Part shown: positions 36,098 to 46,208 of the stretch, one piece after another | How positions within the stretch are numbered: the first letter of the stretch is position 1 | Layout: each line of letters opens with the position of its first letter | Assembly: GCF_001421705.1 (NCBI RefSeq) | Contig: NZ_LMKO01000001.1 | Coordinates: 424,170-488,169 of the forward strand | Source: Xylophilus sp. Leaf220 | GTDB lineage: Bacteria > Pseudomonadota > Gammaproteobacteria > Burkholderiales > Burkholderiaceae_C | Direction: 5' to 3' | DNA length: 64,000 bases | Notes under the pieces: generated by a model | Told to the model about the DNA's origin: nothing | What the model saw: the letters and a program-made list of their open reading frames with translations, nothing else | Databases searched by the model: none | Made by a program: the position numbers and the translations under genes

Positions 36098-38119
36098 ATG
36101 CCGATTGCACATGCCACCCTCACCCCGCGCCGGACGCCGGCCGGCCCCATGCCCACCTGCCTGCGTGCAGCCCTGATCGCCTCGGCCGTCCTGGCGCTGG
36201 CCAGTTGCGGCGGTGGCGACGGCGGCGGTGGCGGCAACGTGCCGGTCGACTTCTCCCTCAATTCCTGCGCGCTGACCACCTCCACCGGCGGCGCGGTCGT
36301 CGTCGGCTCCGGCCTGGCGGGCGACCCGTCGGCGCCCGAAGCGGCCAGCGGCTACCGCCTGGGCAAGACGGCGGTCAGCGCCAAGAAGTACATAGTCGTC
36401 ACCGCGAACCCGCTGGCCTCGAAGGCCGGCTGCGACGTGCTGAAGAACGGCGGTACCGCGGCAGACGCGGCGGTGGCGGTGCAGATGGTGCTGGGCCTGG
36501 TGGAGCCGCAATCCTCCGGCCTCGGCGGCGGCGCCTTCATGCTGTACTACGACGCCAAGAACAAGACGGTGCAGGCCTACGACGGCCGCGAGACGGCGCC
36601 TGCCGCCGCCACCGAGAACTACCTGCGCTGGGTGAGCGACACCGACCGCAGCCTGCCCCAGCCCGGCGGCGCCCGCGCCAGCGGACGCTCCATCGGCACG
36701 CCCGGCGCGGTGCGCATGCTGGAGCTGGCCTGGCAGGACCACGGCCAGCGCCCCTGGTCGGAACTGTTCACCCCGGCGATCGGCCTGGCGCGCGACGGCT
36801 TCCTGATCGGCGGCCGCATGGCCGACGCGATCGCCGGCGGCGCCGCCGGCCTGAAGCGCGATGCCGAAGCCACCGCCTATTTCTTCAATGCCGACGGCAC
36901 GCCCAAGGCGCTGGGCACGCGGCTGCAGAACCCGGCCTACGCCACCACCCTGGGCACCCTCGCGCAGGGCGGCGCCAACGCCTTCTACACCGGCCCGGTC
37001 GCCCAGGGCATCGTCTCCAAGATCAAGGTCACCAGTGGCGGATCGCCGGCCGTGGCGATCACGCCCGGCCTGACCGAGCTGAGCGACCTGGCCGGCTACC
37101 AGGCCAAGCGCCGCGACCCGGTCTGCACCACCTACCGCGCCTACTGGGTCTGCGGCATGTCGCCGCCCTCCTCCGGCGGCATCGCCGTGGCGCAGGCACT
37201 CGGCATCCTGGAGAACTTCGACCTGGCACCGCTCAAGCCGACCGGCAGCCTGGCCGAGGGCGGCCGCCCGACGGTCCAGGGCGTGCACCTGGTGAGCGAG
37301 GCCGAGCGCCTGGCCTATGCCGACCGCGACGCCTACGTGGCCGACACCGACTTCACGCCGCTGCCCGGCAACAGCTGGGACACGCTGCTGAACAAGAACT
37401 ACATGAAGAGCCGCGCGGCGCTGATCAGCCCCACCCGCAGCCTGGGCACCGCCAGCGCGGGCGTGTTCGGCAGCACCCGGATGGGCGTCGTGCCGCTGGA
37501 AGAGCGCGGCACCACCCACTTCACCATCGTGGACGCGGCCGGCAACGCCGTCTCGATGACCACCACGGTGGAGGCCGGCATGGGCTCGTTCCACTTCACC
37601 CAGGGCTTCATCCTGAACAACCAGCTGACCGACTTCTCGGCCACGCCGACCGACACGGCCGGCCTGCCGGTCGCCAACAAGCTGCAGGCCGGCAAGCGCC
37701 CCCGCAGCTCGATGGCGCCGACGCTGGTCTTCGCCAAGGCGGCCGACGGCAGCCGCGGCGAGTTCCTGATGGGCACCGGCTCGCCGGGCGGCAGCACCAT
37801 CATCCAGTACGTCACCAAGACCGTGGTCGGCGCGCTGGACTGGGGCCTGGACGCGCAGCAGGCCACCTCGCTGGTCGACTTCGGCGCGGCCAACAGCCCG
37901 ACCACCAACCTGGGCGGCGAGCATCCGGTGCTGAACCTGGCCAACAACGGCAACGGCGATCCGCTGATCACCGGCCTGCGCGCCCTGGGCCACACGGTCT
38001 CGACCGCGGCCCAGTCGAGCGGCATCGGCACCGTCATCCGCACCGTCAGCAACGGCAGCCAGACCCTGCAGGGCGGCGCCGACCCGCGCCGCGAGGGCCT
38101 GGTGCTGGGCGACAACTGA
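36098..38119 (+). CDS. ggt: Gamma-glutamyltransferase, probable lipoprotein
   Basis: Ntn-hydrolase that splits glutathione and transfers the gamma-glutamyl group; made as a precursor and self-cleaved before a Thr. Here the cleavage site is in EERGTTHFTIVD, with nucleophile Thr472. Other landmarks: AVAVQMVLGLVEPQSSGLGGGAFML, PPSSGGIAVAQALGI and TGSPGGSTIIQYV. The N terminus has a lipobox, LALASC, with Cys37 (20 in from the second ATG at 36149), followed by Gly-rich GGGDGGGGG, so it is probably anchored to a membrane. 673 aa, longer than E. coli GGT because of inserts in the large subunit. Confidence 0.92.
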   Translation: MPIAHATLTPRRTPAGPMPTCLRAALIASAVLALASCGGGDGGGGGNVPVDFSLNSCALTTSTGGAVVVGSGLAGDPSAPEAASGYRLGKTAVSAKKYIVVTANPLASKAGCDVLKNGGTAADAAVAVQMVLGLVEPQSSGLGGGAFMLYYDAKNKTVQAYDGRETAPAAATENYLRWVSDTDRSLPQPGGARASGRSIGTPGAVRMLELAWQDHGQRPWSELFTPAIGLARDGFLIGGRMADAIAGGAAGLKRDAEATAYFFNADGTPKALGTRLQNPAYATTLGTLAQGGANAFYTGPVAQGIVSKIKVTSGGSPAVAITPGLTELSDLAGYQAKRRDPVCTTYRAYWVCGMSPPSSGGIAVAQALGILENFDLAPLKPTGSLAEGGRPTVQGVHLVSEAERLAYADRDAYVADTDFTPLPGNSWDTLLNKNYMKSRAALISPTRSLGTASAGVFGSTRMGVVPLEERGTTHFTIVDAAGNAVSMTTTVEAGMGSFHFTQGFILNNQLTDFSATPTDTAGLPVANKLQAGKRPRSSMAPTLVFAKAADGSRGEFLMGTGSPGGSTIIQYVTKTVVGALDWGLDAQQATSLVDFGAANSPTTNLGGEHPVLNLANNGNGDPLITGLRALGHTVSTAAQSSGIGTVIRTVSNGSQTLQGGADPRREGLVLGDN

Positions 38120-38175
38120 TAAGCGAAGAAGGCGGCGCCACCCGGTGCCGCCCGCGCCCCGCGGGGCCCGGTCGT

Positions 38176-38649
38176 CTAGGCGGCCGGGCCCCGCAGCGCT
38201 TCCAGCACCTCGCGCAACCGCGCCGGCAGCGGTACCGGCCGCCGGGTCTCGGCATCGACATAGACGTGCACGAAATGCCCGTGGGCCGCGGTGCTCTCCC
38301 CGCCGGCCGCGAACACGCCCAGTTCGTACCGCACGCTGGAGGTGCCGAGCGTGCCGACGCGCAGCCCCAGCTCGACCGGCTCCGGAAAGGCCAGCGGCGC
38401 GAAGTAGTTGCAGTGCGACTCGATCACCAGCCCGATCGTCGCGCCGGCGTGGATGTCGAGCGCGCCCTGCTCGATCAGGTGCGCATTGACCGCCGTGTCG
38501 AACCAGCCGTAGTAGACGACGTTGTTGACGTGGCCGTAGACGTCGTTGTCGGACCAGCGGGTGACGAGGGTGCGAAAGGCGCGGTAGGCGCTGCGCGGCG
38601 CGGGTTGCGGGCGGGCCGGGGCGGTCGAGGCGACCGGGCTCTGGGTCAT
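38176..38649 (-). CDS. Acyl-CoA thioesterase, hotdog fold (YbgC/FadM-like)
   Basis: 157 aa. Motif [23 protein letters not shown] carries the catalytic Asp and the FadM/YbgC-type HVNN; the strand [20 protein letters not shown] follows. ATG 38649 is preceded by AGGAGA. It converges with ggt. The substrate is unknown; not related by context to the aromatic operons. Confidence 0.88.
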   Translation of the reverse strand: MTQSPVASTAPARPQPAPRSAYRAFRTLVTRWSDNDVYGHVNNVVYYGWFDTAVNAHLIEQGALDIHAGATIGLVIESHCNYFAPLAFPEPVELGLRVGTLGTSSVRYELGVFAAGGESTAAHGHFVHVYVDAETRRPVPLPARLREVLEALRGPAA

Positions 38650-38699
38650 GGCGGTAAGTCTCCTGTCGAGAGGGCCCACCACGCGGCGACAGCCCGGAT

Positions 38700-38743
38700 G
38701 CTACCAATTCGATAGCTGACAGCCGGCGTCAGACGCCGGCTGC
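38700..38743 (-). repeat. Two-hairpin dispersed repeat, copy 5 (opposite orientation)
   Basis: Read on the minus strand: GCAGCCGGCGTC-TGA-GACGCCGGC-type stem, linker, AGCTAT, 7 bases, GTAGC. On the plus strand the stem is AGCCGGCGTC (38721-38730) / GACGCCGGCT. It lies between two minus-strand genes (GNAT and thioesterase), the only copy in this orientation. Confidence 0.7.
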
Positions 38744-38769
38744 GGCCACGTTTCTATCCAAAAAAAGAA

Positions 38770-39252
38770 TCAGACGACGTTGCGCTTGAGGCGGATTTCC
38801 TCCAGCCGCTCCACGCCGACCAATGCCGTGCGCAGCGTGGTCATCTCGCGCTTGAAGCCGGCGAGCTCGAAGAAGCGCAGGGCGCGCTCTTCCCGCAGTT
38901 GGACCCAGGCGGTCACCACGGTGCAACCCTCCTCTTCCAGCCCTTCCCGGGCGGCATCCCACAGGGCCAGGCCGACGCCCTGCCCCTGCTCGTCAGGCAG
39001 CACATGCAGTGCCCAGACCTCGCCCACGGTCGGCTTGGTCTTGGGGTCGCGGGAACGGTCGAAGCCGACGAAGCCGACCAGCTGGCCACCCTTGTCGGCG
39101 ACGTGGATCAGCGGCTCGCCGAACTCGATCGCCTCGCGCCAGAAAGCGACCTGGCGGGGGGTCGGCGCGGCTTCCGGGCGGTGCAGCGCAGCCACGGCGG
39201 CGGCATCGGAAAGTTCGGCGGGACGGACGAGAAGAAGTGGGGAAGAGGACAT
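38770..39252 (-). CDS. GNAT-family N-acetyltransferase
   Basis: 160 aa. Acetyl-CoA motif A is EVWALHVLPDEQGQGVGLALWDAAREGL (Q/RxxGxG/A as QGQGVG), with the earlier strand QLVGFVGFDRSRD and the late motif EERALRFFELAGFKREM. Substrate unknown. Divergent from the pilin operon; the gap 39253-39401 holds no recognisable gene and should contain both promoters. Confidence 0.88.
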   Translation of the reverse strand: MSSSPLLLVRPAELSDAAAVAALHRPEAAPTPRQVAFWREAIEFGEPLIHVADKGGQLVGFVGFDRSRDPKTKPTVGEVWALHVLPDEQGQGVGLALWDAAREGLEEEGCTVVTAWVQLREERALRFFELAGFKREMTTLRTALVGVERLEEIRLKRNVV

Positions 39253-39401
39253 GAATCGCAGAAAAACGGGAGGAATCGCCGGCCGCCTGGGGGGGCGGCA
39301 CGGCTGTCCGGCTGCCAGACGGTGAGCCAGGGCGGACTTGCGGTTACCCGAAACTTACACGCTTCAGGACAATCGATTATCCCCGATCACCGTACACCCC
39401 T

Positions 39402-40058
39402 ATGCCACTGCAGCACCTCCACCGCCGGGTACACACCAGGGGCTTCTCGCTCGTCGAGGTGCTCGTTTCCATCGTGATCTTCTCGTTCGGGCTGCTGGGC
39501 ATGGTGGGGCTGCAGGCATCGGCGATCCAGGCGAACCGGGATGCGCGGCTGCAGTCGGTGGCCACCAACCTGGGACGCGAAATGGCCGAGATGATGCGCG
39601 GCAATCCCGACATCTCGATCGAAGCGACAGCGACGGCCAATCCCTACCTGCTCAGCCTTACGGCACCTCTGACGCCCACGACGTTCGAGGGCTGCCTTTT
39701 TATCGGCAGCAGCTGCGGTGGCACGCTCAGCCCGTCCAGCGCCGCCAACGTGACAGCCAACAGCGCGAACAACCTCAAGCTGGCCCGAGCTCAGGTGACC
39801 GAATGGCTGGCGCGTGTCGACGAACAACTCCCTGGTGCGCGTGTCGTGATCTGCTTCGACAATGCGCCCTTTGCGTCAGGACTGCCCGTCTGGGACTGCT
39901 CAGGCACCGCGGCCAACGGGCTGGCCACCATCAAACTGGGATGGACCCGAAATCCGCTCAATCGCGGCAGCGGATCTTCCAACACGCCAGAACTCGCGAG
40001 CGCAACAGGTTCGTCCCCTGGCGTGGTGATCCCGGTGGCAATTGAGGAGCGCATGTGA
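39402..40058 (+). CDS. pilV: Type IV pilus minor pilin PilV
   Basis: 218 aa prepilin. Leader RRVHTRG|FSLVEVLVSIVIFSFGL: cleavage after Gly and methylation of Phe by PilD, Glu at position +5, then the N-terminal hydrophobic helix. The short form of PilV with ANLGREMAEMMR-type helix continuation (here TNLGREMAEMMRGN). First gene of the minor pilin operon; its stop overlaps the pilW start. Confidence 0.9.
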   Translation: MPLQHLHRRVHTRGFSLVEVLVSIVIFSFGLLGMVGLQASAIQANRDARLQSVATNLGREMAEMMRGNPDISIEATATANPYLLSLTAPLTPTTFEGCLFIGSSCGGTLSPSSAANVTANSANNLKLARAQVTEWLARVDEQLPGARVVICFDNAPFASGLPVWDCSGTAANGLATIKLGWTRNPLNRGSGSSNTPELASATGSSPGVVIPVAIEERM

Positions 40059-41092
40059 ACCGCCGAAAAAATCGACCTGCCCGCGGTGCCATGCACCACA
40101 CGCCAGGCGCCTTTCAACAGGGCATGACCCTGATCGAACTGCTGGTCGCGATGGTGGTCAGCTTGGTGGTCGTCATGGCCGCGGTCGCAGCCCTCACCGT
40201 CGCGCGGCGCGGATTCACCACGGTGGACGCTGCATCGCAGATCCGCGACAACGGAAGGTTCGTGCAGGACCTGATCAACCGGCTCGGCGTCCAGGTGGGG
40301 TTTCAGGACGTCCGCTATGTGACGCTCCCGATAAGCAACGAGGCTACGGTCGATCAGGATCCACCGTCCGGAGTTTTCGGCTTCAACAATGCGACATCGT
40401 CGGATTCGGATCCATTCAATACTGGTGTTGCCAGGACCACATCGGATGGCAGCGACATTCTGATCTTGCGATATCAGGCTGTTGAAACGTTTCCGGGATC
40501 CGGCGTCACCGACAAAAGTATGATCAATTGCGATGGCAGCGTTGTCAGCGCGGTACCTGCTAACCGCGCCGATCGCTCCGTAAGCGTAATTTATCTGAGC
40601 ACAAGTTCTGCGGGCGGTTCGTCGTTGATGTGCAGTCGGGGACCCAATACGGGTCAGCCCATCGTAGGTGGCGTCGAGAGTTTCCAAGTGCTTTATGGAG
40701 TAGATGGCGTCACCGCGGGAACCGCACCCACAGCCGGAGCGGCCGATCCAGTGCGACCCGACAGCTATCTGCGCGCCGACCAGCTGACAGTGACTGGCAA
40801 CGACGTAGCCACCCGTGCCAACTGGCGTCGGGTTCGCAGTATCCGCATCGGATTGGTGTTGCAGGGCCCGCCCAATTCGGCGCAGGTAGCCGAGAGCACG
40901 ACCGACTACTACCCCTTCGGCAAAGCAAAGACCGCGTCAGGGGCCGATGGGTCGGGTATGGCATCGGCTAACGACGTCGGCACGGTCTACCGTGCGCCCA
41001 ACGATGGCCGTCTTCGCCAGACGCTGTCGTTCACGGTGCATCTGCGCAATTTTCAGCCCACGTTCGACGAACGTGGAAAGAGCACGTTATGA
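40055..41092 (+). CDS. pilW: Type IV pilus minor pilin PilW
   Basis: 345 aa. Leader FQQG|MTLIELLVAMVVSLVVVM with Glu +5, then a large C-terminal domain (RRGFTTVDAASQIRDNGRFV is the typical PilW stretch). Start is GTG at 40055 with the leader glycine at residue 23. It overlaps pilV (GTGA) and pilX (ATGA). From this gene onward the GC content is visibly lower than in the neighbouring housekeeping genes. Confidence 0.9.
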   Translation: MNRRKNRPARGAMHHTPGAFQQGMTLIELLVAMVVSLVVVMAAVAALTVARRGFTTVDAASQIRDNGRFVQDLINRLGVQVGFQDVRYVTLPISNEATVDQDPPSGVFGFNNATSSDSDPFNTGVARTTSDGSDILILRYQAVETFPGSGVTDKSMINCDGSVVSAVPANRADRSVSVIYLSTSSAGGSSLMCSRGPNTGQPIVGGVESFQVLYGVDGVTAGTAPTAGAADPVRPDSYLRADQLTVTGNDVATRANWRRVRSIRIGLVLQGPPNSAQVAESTTDYYPFGKAKTASGADGSGMASANDVGTVYRAPNDGRLRQTLSFTVHLRNFQPTFDERGKSTL

Positions 41093-41793
41093 CCCCCTTT
41101 TCGATACGCTCCAGCCAATGGCGAGTCGGCTCCATGCTGCAAGCAGCAGCGCTGCAACGCGGCGCGTCGCTGATCATGGTGATGATGATCTTGGTAGTGG
41201 TCTCCATTTTGGGCATCAGCGCTGTGCAGGTTTCCATGATGTCCGAGCGTGGTGCGCGCAACGACCGCGATGGACAAGTATCTTGGCAGGCGGCGGAGGC
41301 TGCGCTGGTCGATGCCGAATACGACATTCGCCAGCTGCCAAGCAAGTCAGCTATTTCGCGGTCTGAGGTCTTCGGCACCAACGATATCGGCGCCGCGGGC
41401 GGTCCTAATGCTGGGCAGACCATTGTCAAGACCGTCAACCTTGCCAATTTCTCTGCTGATTGCAGCGGTACCGACGATCTCCTGGGGCTGTGCCTGCTTC
41501 CCACGGTCGCGACCGACAAACCTGCATGGCTGAAGTACTTGACCACCGACGCGAAAACGGTTGGATACGGCGATAAAACGGGAAGAGCCTTTCCTAATGC
41601 CGTGGACAACAACCAGACCGGCGTGCTGTCCGCGAAAAAGCCGCGCTACTTGGTAGAGGCCATCCGCGACAACGGCCAACCATGCCGAAATGCGTCCGTC
41701 GTCTGCGAGAAGTATGTCTTTCGGGTCACGTCGATCGGTTACGGGCCACAAGAGCGTACCCAGTCGGTCGTTCAGATGATTTTCAGGAACTGA
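41089..41793 (+). CDS. pilX: Type IV pilus minor pilin PilX
   Basis: 234 aa. Leader LQRG|ASLIMVMMILVVVSILGI without the +5 Glu, as is normal for PilX, then SERGARNDRDGQVSWQAAEAALVDAE, the PilX N-terminal signature. Part of the priming complex at the pilus tip with PilV, PilW, PilE and PilY1. Confidence 0.9.
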   Translation: MTPFSIRSSQWRVGSMLQAAALQRGASLIMVMMILVVVSILGISAVQVSMMSERGARNDRDGQVSWQAAEAALVDAEYDIRQLPSKSAISRSEVFGTNDIGAAGGPNAGQTIVKTVNLANFSADCSGTDDLLGLCLLPTVATDKPAWLKYLTTDAKTVGYGDKTGRAFPNAVDNNQTGVLSAKKPRYLVEAIRDNGQPCRNASVVCEKYVFRVTSIGYGPQERTQSVVQMIFRN

Positions 41794-41807
41794 GCTGAAA
41801 GAACTCT

Positions 41808-44800
41808 ATGCCATTCGCTTTCACTCGAAATCTCCCCTCCGTCCCGCTGCGGCATGTCCGCAAAGTCGCAGTTGGCGGTGCCGTTGCATCAGCCGCGGTT
41901 TTCTCGATATTGGTTATGGGGCAATCCGGCCCGCCAGCCATCAAAGCGATCACGCTATCGAGCGACCCGCTATACGCCACGAGCAGTGGAGACAAACCCA
42001 CGCTGGCCATGGCGCTTTCGGTCGAATATCCCACCGTAGGTGCACAGTACATACGGGACGATTCCGGGAGCAACAGCGAAGATCCGACGTATGCCAATAC
42101 CAAAGAATACTTGGGCTACTACGACGCTGAAAGCTGCTATGTATACAACGACGCCCCCGCGGAGACACCCGATACCGGGCTGACAAAGGCCGACTACAAA
42201 CGTTTCGACCGCAGCGGCCCCGCCACGAGCAGGAAGTGCACCGACGCGTTCAGCGGCAATTTTCTCAACTGGGTAAGCAACTCGGCAATCGACATGTTGC
42301 GCCTGTCGCTGTCCGGCGGCGACCGCTACATCGACCGCACCGACTTGACCATCTTGCAACGTGCCGTGCTGCCCAACGGCGATCCCAACCATTTTTGGAA
42401 CAGTTCGAACTTTCCCGCAAAACGCCTGCAGAAAGACGGCGGGGCCACCGGTACCTATTGGGGCGCAGTACCTGCTCGCATGATCACGGCTGCGAACGGC
42501 AACGACATTTGGGTTGCCAACACGCTGAACAGAATCTACTTCGGTACGGCGAAGACAGGAAACACCTCGGGCTCGGCGAGTAGCTACACCCTGTCAGCCA
42601 CGTCTACGGCGTCTTTCGTCACCAATGCGTCCTACAGTACCCGGACCGGCGCCGTGACAGCCTTTGGAGCGCGCTCGGCCTGCGCGACCGAGAACAACGT
42701 TTGCAGTTTCACCGGCCGCAAGGAAGTGCTCTACGGCGCAACAGGCACGTCTTCCAGCAACGGCGGCTGGATGACCTATGTAGCGTACGACGATGTTCGG
42801 TGCGACAACACGCTCGGCGACCCGGCTCCCGGCACCGTCAAGAGCTGCTACATCCGCGATTACACCGGAACCGTTCCCGACAGTTCGGTCGGCTTGAACT
42901 CCGACGGCTTCTTTTTCGCACGGGTGCAGGTATGCGCGAGCGATACTGCCGGCACGCTCACGGATGTACGTGACTACGCCATGTGTATTCGGCAGCAGTC
43001 CGGAAAATTCAAACCCGTAGGCGCGATCCAGCGCTATAGCGACCAGCTGCGACTGGCTGCATTCGGGTACCTGATGGACCCTACCGCCAGCTACAACAAC
43101 GGTCGCTATGGCGGCGTACTACGCGCACCGATGAAGTACGTGGGTCAAAGAACTTTCAACACGCTCGGTCAGGAAAATACACCGACGGGCGGCAATCCGG
43201 CAGCCGAGTGGGATGCGGTGACTGGAGTGTTCAAAGCCAATCCGGACAACGATACATCGCAGACAACGCCCATCAGCGGCGTGGTCAACTACCTCAATAA
43301 ATTCGGTCGCACCGGACCTACCCCGGGGCGGTACAAGACATTCGATCCGATCGGCGAGCTGTATTACGAAACGCTTCGCTACATGCAAGGCATGGATCCG
43401 AGCGCTGATGCGGTGAACAACCTCACCACTGCGATGTACGACGGCTTTCCGGTATTCACGAACTGGTCAGGACTCGACCCTTTCAAAGACCACAGCCCGA
43501 CCGGCGACTATGCCTGCCTCAAAAGCAACATCGTGGTGATCGGAGATGTCAACACGCACGACGGCACGCGGTTTCCCGCTGCAAGTCCCAGCAACAATAT
43601 TCCCGATATCGGCTATTGGACCGGGATCGTGCAAGCTTTCGAGAAAAACCAGTCCTCGGTATATGTCGATGGTCAGGGTGCCAACCGCACCACGGGCAAT
43701 CCCAATACCGCGAACAACGATGTACCCAACAGCAGCCAGGGCCGCGCCATCATGGGAACCGCCTACTGGGCGCATACCCACGATATTCGCGGCGCGGACT
43801 GGAGTGTGGCCGCGAAACGCCGTCCCGGACTTCGCGTGAAAACTTATACCTTCGACGTGAACGAGTACGGAAACTCGACGAGCACCTATTACCGGCGCAA
43901 TCAAAACCAACTTTTCATGGCCGCCAAATACGGCGGTTTTGAAGCAGATCCGTCAAACCCCGGCAGCCGCCCATTCAATGTGGTCGGTAATCCTTTCAAA
44001 GACAAGAGCGGCAACAACAACAACGATGTGTGGCAGAAACGCGATGCGGCTGGCGAAGCCTCCAGTTTTTACCTGCAAAGCAGTGCGCGCGGTGTACTGA
44101 ACGCGTTCGACGAAATTTTCAGCCGCTCCGCAACGGTGGCGCGAAGCATCGCCGGAAGTGCCGCGCAGGGGAGCAACCTAATCCAGTCCGGCAATGTCAC
44201 CTACCAAGCGACGTTCAACACGGCCGACTGGAGCGGCGACCTGCTCGCCGTGCCGGTGTCTGTCGACACGAACAACAATGTGAGTATCAACACTGCAAAT
44301 ACTTGGGAAGCCGGTACTAAATTGACTGCACGCAGTACGGCCCGCAATATCGTGGTCGGTTTGCAGACACCCACCGCCACTGCTGCAGCTACCCCGTTCA
44401 TATGGGCCAACTTGGAAGCTGCGCTGCAGACCAACTTGGCAAAGGAGACGCCTACTTCGACCGCGGATTCCGCAGCGGTGGCGCAAGACCGGCTGAACTA
44501 TCTGCGAGGCGATCGAAGCAAGGAGGGCAATCCTTTCCGGGTTCGCAACAAGCTGTTGGGCGACATCATCAACTCGGGTGTCAGCTATCTCGGAGCACCC
44601 ACCACCACCATTTCCGACGCAGGCTATGCGACGTTCTACCAGAACAACAAGGACCGCACCCCGACAGTGTTCGTCGGTGCCAACGACGGCATGCTGCATG
44701 CCTTCAATGCCACCGCCGACAGCACGGGAGGCAACGAAGTCTTTGCGTACATTCCCAGCTGGATGGGGCCTAAGCTCGCCGCATTGACCAGCAAGACGTA

Positions 44801-46208
44801 TGTGAGCAGCCACCAGAGCTATGTGGACGGCAGCCAGGTAGTGGCCGAGGCGCGGACTGCCTCGACCGGTGCCGCCAGCGATTTCAAGACGGTGCTGGTG
44901 GGCGCAACGGGCGCAGGTGGACGTGGCGTCTATGCGCTGGATGTCACCAATCCGTCGACCTTCACCGCCTCGAACGTTCTTTGGGAATTCAAGGCATCGG
45001 ACGACGCGGACATGGGCTACGTTGTAGGCAAACCTCAGATTTTGAAGCTGCGTACAAATCGGCTAGCGGATGCTACGCCCACTTTTAAATATTTTGCGGC
45101 GGTAGCGAGCGGGGTCAATAACTACGTCCCAGAAAATTCACGCTACAGTTCCACCGGCAAGCCGGCGCTGTTCCTTCTAGATCTGAGCAAACCTTACGGC
45201 ACAGGATGGACGCTGGGTACGAACTACTTCAAGTTGAGTCTGCCCATCAATGCTGCCACGGCCGTGCTGAATGCGACGGGCCTGATCAATTTCCAAGCCG
45301 CACTCGGCACCAACGCGGAAGTGACCGATATATTCATGGGAGACCTCCATGGAAATATGTGGAAAGCGAACTTCTCTCTTCTTGCCGTGAACGGAACGTC
45401 GAGCTGGAGCCTGGAAACACTGTCCCCCTATAAAACCACTGCCACGACGCCGTATCCGCTCTACATTGCTAAAGATTCTCTGGGGAATATCCAGCCAATC
45501 ACGGTCTCGCCCATTCTTGCGAGAAGCGAAAACGCGAAAGCGTTGTACGTAGCGTTCGGCACTGGGAAATACCTGGAGGTTTCAGATCGCACCAGCGTCG
45601 CTGTGAACTCGGTCTACGCAATTTACGACAGTTTGGAAGAGACTTCAGCCGATAGCTCGAACGCGGTCAGTTTGGTTTCCGATCGCTCGAGGTTGAAGGC
45701 AGGTACGGTCAATCAATCTGCCGGCACGGTGAGCGTAGACCCTTTTATTTGGGGCCGCGCCAGAACAAACCAAAGCAACACAGCGATACGGTCAGGATGG
45801 TATTTCGATCTACCTAGCTCTGGCGAACGGCAGGTCAGCAACAGCCTACTTGCCAATAATTTCCTCATTTTTGGGACGCTCATTCCTGGCGTTTCCGGGG
45901 GCGCCAACACTTGCGGCGCCGACGGCGGAAGTGGATACGAGTACGTCATCAATATAGACAAGGGGACCGGTTCGACCAAGGTGTCCACGGTAGGCATCAT
46001 GGGGGCGCCTCTGGCGCTGGATGTGTCCTCTGCAGTCACTTACGATAGAAAGGACGCCACCGGGCGCCAGATCAAAACAGAACGCACGCAGGTCATCCAA
46101 AGTGGCTCGAAGGGCCAAGCGACTTCAACTATCGTCGAAACCAAACTGGTGGCTGGAAGATTGAGTTGGCGCCAGATCAACAATTATCAGGAACTCAAGG
46201 CGCAATGA
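41808..46208 (+). CDS. pilY1: Type IV pilus tip adhesin/assembly factor PilY1
   Basis: 1466 aa. N-terminal hydrophobic segment (about residues 21-38, VAVGGAVASAAVFSILVMG) acts as signal sequence. The N-terminal half has the Burkholderiales PilY1 pattern FSGNFLNWVSNSAIDMLR and RADLAAFGYLM-like stretches. The C-terminal half (about 870-1350) is the beta-propeller of Neisseria PilC/PilY1: FVGANDGMLHAFNA, VFAYIPSWM, LVGATGAGGRGVYALDVTNP, DIFMGDLHGNMWKAN. I did not see a classical von Willebrand A motif. A metal site is suggested near DTNNNVSIN. It overlaps pilE (ATGA). Confidence 0.92.
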   Translation: MPFAFTRNLPSVPLRHVRKVAVGGAVASAAVFSILVMGQSGPPAIKAITLSSDPLYATSSGDKPTLAMALSVEYPTVGAQYIRDDSGSNSEDPTYANTKEYLGYYDAESCYVYNDAPAETPDTGLTKADYKRFDRSGPATSRKCTDAFSGNFLNWVSNSAIDMLRLSLSGGDRYIDRTDLTILQRAVLPNGDPNHFWNSSNFPAKRLQKDGGATGTYWGAVPARMITAANGNDIWVANTLNRIYFGTAKTGNTSGSASSYTLSATSTASFVTNASYSTRTGAVTAFGARSACATENNVCSFTGRKEVLYGATGTSSSNGGWMTYVAYDDVRCDNTLGDPAPGTVKSCYIRDYTGTVPDSSVGLNSDGFFFARVQVCASDTAGTLTDVRDYAMCIRQQSGKFKPVGAIQRYSDQLRLAAFGYLMDPTASYNNGRYGGVLRAPMKYVGQRTFNTLGQENTPTGGNPAAEWDAVTGVFKANPDNDTSQTTPISGVVNYLNKFGRTGPTPGRYKTFDPIGELYYETLRYMQGMDPSADAVNNLTTAMYDGFPVFTNWSGLDPFKDHSPTGDYACLKSNIVVIGDVNTHDGTRFPAASPSNNIPDIGYWTGIVQAFEKNQSSVYVDGQGANRTTGNPNTANNDVPNSSQGRAIMGTAYWAHTHDIRGADWSVAAKRRPGLRVKTYTFDVNEYGNSTSTYYRRNQNQLFMAAKYGGFEADPSNPGSRPFNVVGNPFKDKSGNNNNDVWQKRDAAGEASSFYLQSSARGVLNAFDEIFSRSATVARSIAGSAAQGSNLIQSGNVTYQATFNTADWSGDLLAVPVSVDTNNNVSINTANTWEAGTKLTARSTARNIVVGLQTPTATAAATPFIWANLEAALQTNLAKETPTSTADSAAVAQDRLNYLRGDRSKEGNPFRVRNKLLGDIINSGVSYLGAPTTTISDAGYATFYQNNKDRTPTVFVGANDGMLHAFNATADSTGGNEVFAYIPSWMGPKLAALTSKTYVSSHQSYVDGSQVVAEARTASTGAASDFKTVLVGATGAGGRGVYALDVTNPSTFTASNVLWEFKASDDADMGYVVGKPQILKLRTNRLADATPTFKYFAAVASGVNNYVPENSRYSSTGKPALFLLDLSKPYGTGWTLGTNYFKLSLPINAATAVLNATGLINFQAALGTNAEVTDIFMGDLHGNMWKANFSLLAVNGTSSWSLETLSPYKTTATTPYPLYIAKDSLGNIQPITVSPILARSENAKALYVAFGTGKYLEVSDRTSVAVNSVYAIYDSLEETSADSSNAVSLVSDRSRLKAGTVNQSAGTVSVDPFIWGRARTNQSNTAIRSGWYFDLPSSGERQVSNSLLANNFLIFGTLIPGVSGGANTCGADGGSGYEYVINIDKGTGSTKVSTVGIMGAPLALDVSSAVTYDRKDATGRQIKTERTQVIQSGSKGQATSTIVETKLVAGRLSWRQINNYQELKAQ

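Noticed and set aside
34849-38715. A plus-strand open frame of about 1288 codons and a minus-strand frame of about 1000 codons over pncB-ggt
   Set aside because: They lie antisense to or out of phase with pncB, ggt and the thioesterase gene, and exist because GC-rich sequence has few stop codons. Their translations have no family pattern.
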